From the NCBI GenBank assembly GCA_019633425.1, contig WSUB01000392.1, positions 1 through 13,861 of the forward strand: a stretch of 13,861 bases of DNA, in the 5' to 3' direction. The notes under the pieces were generated by a model. The model saw nothing but the letters and a program-made list of their open reading frames with translations. It was not told where the DNA came from and did not search any database. The first letter of the stretch is position 1, and each line of letters begins with the position of its first letter. Origin of the DNA: Tulasnella sp. 424. Taxonomy: Eukaryota; Basidiomycota; Agaricomycetes; Cantharellales; Tulasnellaceae. Of the stretch, positions 7,554 through 13,861 are shown in pieces. Made by a program: the position numbers and the translations under genes.

Positions 7554-8687
7554 TCAAATCGCGCGCCCCATCGGCTCCTCGCTTCTACCGTTCCTCCAAT
7601 CAGCGACACCTGGGACTTTGGCCCCATCCAAGAAGTTCAAGTCGGGTAAAACGGGTTCGGAGAACACGATGACGGTGTGGATGAACAAGTACGTCGACGC
7701 TAGCGGGTCGAATTCCCAATGAAGTTGGTTTCGTTTGGAGGCGTTGGGTAGCGGGCGGGTGTAGTAGGGCCGGAATTTGTGGCGCTTGTTCGAGCCTAGT
7801 AAGTAAGGGGAGGTGCCTTTGTTGAGGTAGAGTGCGGGGAGGGAGGAGGAGGAGGATGCGGAAGAGGAGGTGACGGATGAGGAGGACGAGTTGTCGTGGT
7901 GGTGGTGGTGATGGCGACGGCGGTTCGGTTGGGCTGCGTCGTCCATGGGGAGAGAAGCGAACGATTCACCCGGAGAGGGGGGGAGAGGGATGTCCTCCGG
8001 CAGCTTGCCTAGGTTATTAATGTTCCTACCGAACTCATCTACATCTTCCCCAAGCCCGTTCAAAAGGATCGCAGAGTCGAACCCAAGCGCAAGGCTCCGC
8101 GCATCGCCTATGTTCTCGGTGATCCTCTTGCGGCGCAAACTAGACAACGCTCTGGTCGGCCAAGTCAAACGGCTCCGTCGGCTGTCCATCCTCCGTGCAG
8201 TCATCCTCCTCTTCTCTCGTTCTTTACCTTTCCCGTTCCACGATCGACTGCGACGGGCGGAACCTTTTCGGGAAAGTGAGGCGGTTGGCGTGGGCTCACG
8301 ATGGAAGCTAAGAGAACGACGCGGCGGACCTGCAGGTTTAGGTATGATGCCTGGAATGAACGGGCGTGGTGCGAGGATGAATGCTGGTTTGATCTTTTGT
8401 ACGGGTGGTCTGGTTTGGGGTACGGCGCTGCTTGATTCTAATTGAAGGGCGATGTTTATTTGCGTGAGCCTCACTTCGAAGAGAATAAACGAGGTTTATG
8501 TAGACTCACGTGGATCACGTCCGACTTCCACACCGCTCTCGCTCCTTGGACCATCGTCCTCCTCCTTGCCGTCCTCGCCCACTACATGCTCATGACCGCT
8601 CTCTTCGATGGAACGCTCGTCTCTCGTCACCGGAGAAGCTGGGGGTATATGGATGATGGCGAAGTCAGCCAGGGACGGATCGATCAT
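7554..8687 (-). CDS. Three-exon gene of unknown family, basic/His/Ser-rich protein, copy 2
   Basis: Paralogue of the gene at 255-1383; family not recognised. Exon 1 8687-8510, intron 8509-8438 (GTGAGT donor, CTCAC branch, TTAG acceptor, 72 nt), exon 2 8437-8330, intron 8329-8264 (66 nt, weak GTCCGC donor, CTCAC branch), exon 3 8263-7554, giving 331 aa. Residues 1-59 are acidic, 60-95 Pro-rich, 97-142 strongly basic (KEREKRR, RRSRLTW, LRRKR), 160-176 acidic (NGLGEDVDEFGRN), 213-218 His6, 221-236 Ser-rich, 249-325 the most conserved part. Reading straight through the second intron is also open in this copy, so an unspliced form (353 aa) is possible. Copy 1 cannot read through, which favours splicing. 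Basic and low-complexity tracts would fit a nuclear or nucleic-acid-associated protein, but that is only inference. The 306-residue frame from 8474 would skip exon 1 and reads into the first intron. Confidence 0.72.
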
Positions 8688-8825
8688 GGTGTGCCCGGTG
8701 GGACTGATATCCTCCGAAGATCACCCTTGCTCCGATGGACCTCACCCGATAGCGTCGCTCTCTCGCTGCAACTGCTTCTTCTTGATGTTGCTCCCGCCGC
8801 TCCCCAAGCTAAATGGGCTCCGAGC

Positions 8826-8861
8826 TCAAATGGAACCCATGATCGAACGCCGAAAAGCCAT
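8826..8861 (-). promoter_or_regulatory. Possible 11-codon upstream ORF, copy 2
   Basis: ATG at 8861 to TGA at 8828-8826 (MAFRRSIMGSI), about 140 nt before the start codon at 8687. It has the same length and position as the uORF at 1557-1522 in copy 1. Confidence 0.3.
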
Positions 8862-8910
8862 ATGGAATGTTACGTTCTTTAGTGATAGGTTGGGTGGCGA
8901 GGCGGTGTAA

Positions 8911-8970
8911 AGTGGGAGAGATGGAGAAAGAGAAGGTGGGATGATAAAAGGGTCGAGGAGGGGAGGTGAG
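8911..8970 (-). promoter_or_regulatory. Polypyrimidine tract upstream of minus-strand gene copy 2
   Basis: The plus strand is purine-rich (agtgggagagatggagaaag and onward), so the coding strand of the gene is C/T-rich, about 225-285 nt before its start. It is equivalent to 1611-1668 in unit 1. Confidence 0.4.
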
Positions 8971-9679
8971 GGCTAGCGCTTGTAGAATTTGGCCTGCCCA
9001 CTCCTTCGTCTATTTAGGAATTCCAACACGGCCTTTGAAAACAACGTGGGAGGCTCATACGTGGATTGATTACGTTTTAGAATGAGAAAATGCTTTGATC
9101 TTTGTAGGTGCTTCGTGCGCTTCTTCGTGATGTGGGTTCTAGCGAAGTGTGTCGATTACCCGCCTGCTGGTTTCCTCGTGGCCTTGAGGCTCGGTCCTAC
9201 AAACAATCGACGCTTTACCGCAGTTGGTCGCTATAGGTTATTGTGGAGATTATCGGTGTGATTATGTGCAGCGCAGACTCCTATCAAGGTGAGTATAGTG
9301 AGCCGGGCGCAGAGACGAGTGAGAAGGACCTCCTAGACCGGTTTCGTTCAGGTCAGGTGACGTCGGACGGAAAAGGCGATATTGTAGTCAAATCCGCCTT
9401 TATGTCCGGAAGTGGACACGAACATGAGCAATGGTGTCCAGGAGGCGCCGGGCAGTGGGCCGGTGGCGTGTTCTGAAACTGAACACGCGATTGTCCCTAT
9501 CTGGCCATGCATCGCACCCTGGCTTCCTGATAGACGTGGATAGTTGTGAAAGAGGAACGAAACTTTAACGTTGCCAACCTAGCTACATCCGTCTTCAGCT
9601 ATCTTGAGGTCATAGCCAGTCGGGGCGTCGGCGCGTATGAGCTGATTTTCTAGTATTCCGGGCTCGGAGTTTTATTCGG
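8970..9679. repeat. Gene-free spacer (block D, copy 2; tandem copy a)
   Basis: Homologous to about 1690-2370 in unit 1. From 9117 (gcgcttcttcgtga) it is repeated in tandem at 9680. No supported gene. The plus-strand frame 9243-9476 is open but is not kept in unit 1 or in the next copy. It ends near the phrase gagctgattttctagtattc. Confidence 0.65.
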
Positions 9680-10310
9680 GCGCTTCTTCGTGATTGTTGC
9701 CGGTTTACCGAAGTGTGTCGATTACCTGATTGCTGGTTTCTGCGTGGCCTCGAGGCTAGGTCATTAAAGAAGGAGGTGACGCCTTACCGCAATTGGTGAT
9801 TACAGGCTATTGTGGAGATCGTCGGTGTGACTACGTACAGCGCTAGGGGGAGACAGTCCGCCAACATGAGTGATAAGGACCCCTTCGACCGGTTTCGGAA
9901 CAAGTCTGCTTCAGGTCAGGTGATGCAGCACGGAAATTAAAATATTCGTCCTCGGAGACGCCCGAATTATCAAATCCTTTAAGTGGACCGGGGTACGGGG
10001 CAAGGTGAGCGGGAGGCGTCGGGCAGTGGGCCGGTGGCGTGTTCTGAAAGGGAACAGGCGATTGTCCGTATCGGGCCATGCATAGCACCCTGGTTCACTG
10101 ATAGACGTGGACAGTTGTGAAAGGGAAAAGAGATTTAACGTTGCCAACCTAGCTGCACGCATGCGTCTTGAGGCTATAGAGTGAGTCGGGCCATTACTTA
10201 GTATGAGCCGATTTTCTGGTATTTTCCGAACTCGGAGATCCGTAAGCCGGGCTTCTACGCCTGTAAGGGCCCGGAATTAGACATGGTGAGGCCGCTTTTG
10301 GCAGACCCCC
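9680..10310. repeat. Gene-free spacer (block D, copy 3; tandem copy b, unit 2 only)
   Basis: Second copy of the 563-bp spacer period, starting with gcgcttcttcgtga at 9680 as at 9117. Shared landmarks include gtgtgtcgattac, ggtttcg then caggtcaggtga, gggccggtggcgtgttctgaaa, gattgtcc, gatagacgtgga and gttgccaacctagctgc. It is more diverged from 9117-9679 than unit 1's copy is, so the tandem copy may be old and lost from unit 1, or may have come from elsewhere. No gene is visible. Confidence 0.65.
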
Positions 10311-10551
10311 CAAAATGGCAGTTCTACCCCTCCAGCGACTACGCTGCTCCTGCCTCACGCAACGAATCACCGTTGTGTACCCATAAAGGGGCATCCCCAC
10401 CGTCTCAGTTTCCGCATCGCCAGCAACCGTCCATGTGCATAATATTAGGACATAATAAAAGCGACTATTCTGTTACGTTTCAAACTCGACTCCTCTGTCC
10501 TCCCACTCTTTCTCAAATAGTCCTCACCATCCGCTGCTCTTTTATGCCATT
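10311..10551. repeat. 3' flank of the truncated pseudogene (unit 2)
   Basis: Matches about 2560-2790 in unit 1: cacgcaac, a G-rich/CATCCCCACC stretch, tgtgcataatat, then aaaagcgac. On the minus strand this is downstream of the pseudogene. The stretch ends where homology to the intact gene begins (ccattcctccaatc). No gene is visible. Confidence 0.55.
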
Positions 10552-11360
10552 CCTCCAATCCGGTACCTTGGCTCCATCCAAGAAGTTCAGGTCGGGCAGA
10601 CCAAGTTCGGAGAACACGATGACGGTGGCGGTGTGCATAAAGAAGTACGTTGACGCTAGAAGGTCAAATTCCCAATGAGGTTGGTTTCATTTGGAGGCGT
10701 TGGGTAGCGGGCGGGTGTCGTACAGGCAAAGTTTAAATGTGCAGCAGCGCTTGTTCGAGGTTAGTAAATACGTACGGAGAGGTGCCTTTGGTGTGGTAGA
10801 GTGCGGGGAGAGACGAGATGAAGGCGAGGCGGTAACGGATGAGGAGGGTGAGTTTTCGTCGTCCTGGTGGTGGTGGTTCGGTTGGGCTGTGTTGTCTTAT
10901 AAGGGGAGGGATCCGGGAGACGATTCACCTGAGGAAGGGGGGAGAGGAATGTCCTCTGGCATTTCGCCCAGAATATATATTCACGTTCCTACTAAATTCA
11001 TCCACGTCGTCCCGATCCCGTTCAAAAAGCATTACAGAATCGAACTCAAGGGCAAGGCTCTGCACATCGGCCATGCTCTCCGTGATCCACTTGCGGCGCA
11101 AGCTGGACAACGCCCTCGTTGGCCAATTCAAGCGACTCCGTTGGCCGACGGCGGTTCATCCTTCTCGCGGTCATCCTCCGCTTCTTCTCACGGTCTTTAC
11201 CTTTCGGTAAAGTGAGGTTGTGGGTGTGGGCTTACGATGGAAGCTAAGAGAAAGACCGCACCTGATGGTTATGCAGGTATGATGCCGGACGTGTTGCGAG
11301 GATATATGCTGGTTTAATCTTTTGGAAAGGTGGTTCGGTGGGATGGTTCTGCTTTATTCT
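10552..11360 (-). pseudogene. 5'-truncated, decayed copy of the minus-strand gene (unit 2)
   Basis: Remains of exons 2 and 3 of the unknown gene on the minus strand: FQKIKPAYILATRP (exon 2 region), NWPTRALSSLRRKWITESMA, DDVDEFSRNVNIYSG, and PLPNASK followed by an in-frame TGA at 10689-10687. Further lesions include an inserted stretch near 10730-10745 (the intact KRHKFRPY region) and a shortened exon 2 near 11285. Exon 1 is absent, as in the unit 1 pseudogene. It lacks the TAG that breaks the unit 1 copy at 3311-3309, so the two have decayed separately since the unit was duplicated. Confidence 0.75.
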
Positions 11361-11877
11361 GGAAAGGCGACCTCGGTGCTCTTCGACTGACGGACAAAAC
11401 AGCCCTACCATCCTCCATCCCGGGTTCTTGGGGGTCCCCTCCTCGAAGGGGCTAGAAGGGACTTCTAAATATAGAATCGATATAATTACGTACCCAGACG
11501 CCACAACCATCTCCGTCACGCAAACCACGTTCCCCAGACTTATTTCTTGGTGCGAAACTTGAATACTGAAAAAGGCAGCCTCGTTAAGACCCATTTAGGT
11601 ATCTCGGTGCTCTCCTGCCGGCCAATCTGAGGAAACAATCATCCAGGGTTGCTTGAGCGAGGATGGGTGGAAGCGACGACCTGATGGGGAGAGGAAGGTC
11701 GGGTGGAAAAACCAGCCTCTTCGAGGCTTTGTGGCTTACAGTATCGCACTACAACAGCGTGGTCCTGGAGGTACCCTCACGCCCACCTTGGGCACTCCGC
11801 ACCGCAATCGCAATAAGCACTCCTCTCGCTCCAGTCGTCTACACCTCTCACCAATACCACCTACATATTCCCCCTCG
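11361..11877 (+). promoter_or_regulatory. Upstream region of DUF6535 gene 2
   Basis: Gene-free. About 11362-11455 is an insertion relative to unit 1. From about 11456 the sequence follows 3640-4040 closely, including gagcgaggatgggtggaagc and ggctttgtggcttacag. A conserved gcaataa (11811-11817) corresponds to the TATA-like stretch of unit 1. The frame open from 11653 through this region is not open in unit 1, so I treat it as leader rather than coding. Confidence 0.45.
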
Positions 11878-12020
11878 ATGGCCAAGCCAGCACCTGACAC
11901 TCGCGAAGACGTCGCCTCCTCCGAACCGCCTACACCTCTCACCAATACCCCCCATTTCCCCTCGATGGCCACCCCAGAAGTTGGCACTCGCAAAGACGCT
12001 CCACCCTTCATACTCCCCGA
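11841..12020 (+). repeat. Short tandem duplication spanning the DUF6535 gene 2 start
   Basis: The stretch acacctctcaccaatacc, then ccctcgatggcc, then cactcgc.aagacg occurs twice, at 11841 and 11932. The two ATGs are at 11878 and 11965, exactly 87 nt apart, so both are in the same frame. Unit 1 has one copy only (about 4016-4090). The copies differ at a number of positions. Confidence 0.8.
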
Positions 12021-13861
12021 CGTCCCCGAGAAGTTTGGTGAAGATAACGGCGAATTCTACAGTCGCTATGACGCGCTTGCTGAAGAGTCAGACAACAATA
12101 TGGTCAACAAATTGAAAGAGCAGCTCGACGGGCATCTCCTCTTCGTGAGTCCCGCATTATTTCACTCCTTGATGCTTCAGGCCTAACTCCAAAGCCCGAA
12201 GGCCGGTCTCTTCGCCGGGGTCAACTCAACCTTCCTCGCACTCACACTTCCTCTCCTGAACGCCAATCCCGCTGATGATACCAATGCGCTCCTGCGGGAG
12301 AACAATGCGATTCTTCTCCAGCTAGCATCGAATAGGAACGACAGCCTTCCTACCGCCAGTCCACTTCCTTCAGAGTCATTTTCGGTCTCTGGACGGGTCT
12401 TGACCGCCAATGTCCTGTTTTCAATAAGCTTGACGTTGGCTCTCATGTCAGCCCTGTTCGCTGTCTTGGGACGGCAATGGCTCATTGACTATCGCAGCCA
12501 CAGCGGTAGTGGAGCCGACGAGCACCGAAGGGAGCGGATGAACTGCCACCTGGGGGCAAGAAGATGGCAGCTTGAGTGGCTGCTTGGGGACATGATTCCT
12601 ACCGTTCTGCAGATCGGTCTCATTCTATTTGGGATTTCGCTCACGATCTACCTTAGCACTCTTCACCCTACCCTCACGAAGGTAGTCGGGGCATTCATGG
12701 GTGCAGGGATCGGGTTTTTGGTTTGCACAGCAATTTTCGCAGTTTGGGACCCATTCTGTCCATTTCAGACACCCTTGTCCCGCCTTATTACATTGTCCAC
12801 CAGTGGCGCGTTCAGTCTGACGAAGGAGCTATCATATTGGGCTGTCATGATAGCCTTCAACCTGATTAGTATCTTATCGGTCACAGTCAAGGTGGCTGTA
12901 ATTTGGGTGTGTTCAGCGGTTCTCGTCCTCGTGAAGCGACGCCAGTGGACCCCTGGGCTTCCGAGAGAAACCATTGATACTGCCTACGAGAAAAGGCGGC
13001 AATATGCGGAGCGGTTCTATCGTACCATCGGCAAAGCACATCAACATCGCCCACTCCGTCCAAAGGGCGTCACAGATACGGGACTGTCGGGAGAAGCCGT
13101 TCGGCGTGTCATCTGTGATTCGACTAACTCCGCAACCCTGATAGCATGTATTACAAATATTCTCGCCATCCAGGACCGCCAGGTTCTGAGAAGGCTTGCA
13201 ACGGACTCCTGGTTCTGTAATTCCCTCATTCAATTAGGCAGGGCGGCATACCTTGACGTTCTCCGCCTCCAAGGTCAGGAGCAGACGGAGCTGGCAACTG
13301 CTATGACTTGGCGGTATCGAGCAGCGATAGCTCATATTGGGCTTTGTGGTGGCTATTCCGGCAATCGCATTGTCTTATTTGGGCTTGATGCGTTAGGTGG
13401 CGCCGACGAAGAACCTGGAGCGTCTATTCCATCTGACTTGATAAAAACATCTAGTCCAGCCCTAATCGATGGTTATCTGGCTTACGCCGCATGCTTTGCA
13501 TGGTACAATGTCCAGAAGCTTGGACCTAGCCTTGGCCGAACACTTGAAACCGAGTTCGAGAGGCTGATCGACTCAAACTGGAAACGAATTTCAACTATGG
13601 TAATGTGCATCAGGGTTACTTGCACAAAGAACGTAATGCTGCCGTATGAACTACTTGCTGGATTTTCTATGTGAGTTCCTTCGGGCGGTGGTGTCGGAAG
13701 CGGTCGCTCAGCCTCGTCTCATTCCAGAAACCCTTCCACAATCCTCGAAAATCTCACGTTCCTTCTCAAGGGATGCAAGGATTTGAGCTGTCCCGCCCAC
13801 ACTACATCCAAGAAATACCTTGTCCACGTTTTCGAGTCCATTGGGAAGGCCGCCGCCATTG
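11878..13861 (+). CDS. DUF6535-type multi-pass membrane protein, gene 2 (cut by window end)
   Basis: Paralogue of gene 1. Exons: 11878 (or 11965)-12144, 12202-13670, 13728 onward past the window end. Both introns are 57 nt with GTGAGT donors, like gene 1, and exon 2 is exactly 1469 nt in both genes. Starting at 11965 matches gene 1. Starting at 11878 adds 29 residues (MAKPAPDTREDV...) made by a local duplication. Membrane segments follow the gene 1 plan (FAGLFAGVNSTF; ILTANVLFSISL; MIPTVLQIGLILFGI; GFLVCTAIFAVW then DPFCPFQTPLSRL; SYWAVMIAFNLISILS and the following stretch). The fifth/sixth segments and the linker after them (12800-13040) are the most diverged part. The distal region keeps KGVTDTGLSGEAVRRVIC, TNILAIQ, RLQGQEQTELA and TWRYRAAIAHIGL. 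Exon 3 (LENLTFLLKGCKD, then KKYLVHVFESIGKAA) is conserved to the last base. No lesion is visible, so this is probably the working copy. Confidence 0.85.

Larger units (their letters stand above)
7273..13861. repeat. Tandem segmental duplication, unit 2 (cut by window end)
   Basis: Second copy of the unit that starts at base 1. It contains the minus-strand gene at 7554-8687, spacer copies at about 8970-9679 and 9680-10240, the truncated pseudogene at about 10552-11360, and the DUF6535 gene from 11878. The window ends inside exon 3 of that gene, so the 3' part of this unit is not visible. Compared with unit 1 it has gained a tandem spacer copy, about 90 nt near 11362-11455, and an 87-nt duplication around the DUF6535 start codon. 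Confidence 0.9.

Noticed and set aside
8442..8910. Plus-strand frames 8442-8882 and 8608-8910, one with a hydrophobic stretch
   Set aside because: The unit 1 counterpart of the first is stopped by TAG near 1432. Differences between copies are spread evenly over codon positions in the second. They overlap exon 1 and the leader of the minus-strand gene.
11653..11877. Extending DUF6535 gene 2 upstream to 11653
   Set aside because: The same region in unit 1 is not open in that frame, and the extension lacks any family similarity.
1..13861. Transposon, retroviral or viral coding sequence; CRISPR; tRNA or rRNA
   Set aside because: No transposase, reverse transcriptase or capsid-like frame, no regularly spaced short repeats, and no recognisable structural RNA was seen. 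The repeats here are gene duplications.

Overview
The window reads as nuclear DNA of a basidiomycete fungus, most likely an Agaricomycete. Its genes are split by short introns (53-72 nt, GTGAGT-type donors, CTAAC/CTCAC/CTGAC branch sites). Its best recognised protein is a multi-pass membrane protein with the DUF6535 fold, a family I know as expanded in Agaricomycetes. No rRNA, tRNA, CRISPR or recognisable transposase is visible.

The layout is one segmental tandem duplication with a period of about 7.27 kb. Unit 1 is about 1-7272. Unit 2 starts at 7273 and runs off the window end. Each unit holds, in order: (i) a complete minus-strand, three-exon gene of unknown family (255-1383 and 7554-8687) with a basic region, a His6 tract and poly-Ser; (ii) a gene-free spacer (about 1670-2700 and 8970-10450), which in unit 2 carries an extra 563-bp tandem copy; (iii) a 5'-truncated, decayed copy of the same minus-strand gene (about 2790-3625 and 10552-11360); (iv) a plus-strand DUF6535 gene transcribed away from that pseudogene (4050-6559 and 11878-end).

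Unit 1 also shows how the 3' part of the DUF6535 gene ends. Exons 3-6 can be traced to about 6559, but one frame break near 5949-5954 makes the present reading frame stop at 5957. A second, older copy of the last exons lies at 6810-7232. It is separated from the first by a short copy of the minus gene's 3' flank. The DUF6535 gene and the next unit's minus gene are therefore tail to tail.

Two kinds of evidence support the models. Differences between paralogous copies fall mostly at third codon positions, and indels that would break frames fall inside proposed introns. No biochemical function can be given for either family. The locus looks like a recently and repeatedly duplicated two-gene module with several generations of decaying copies.
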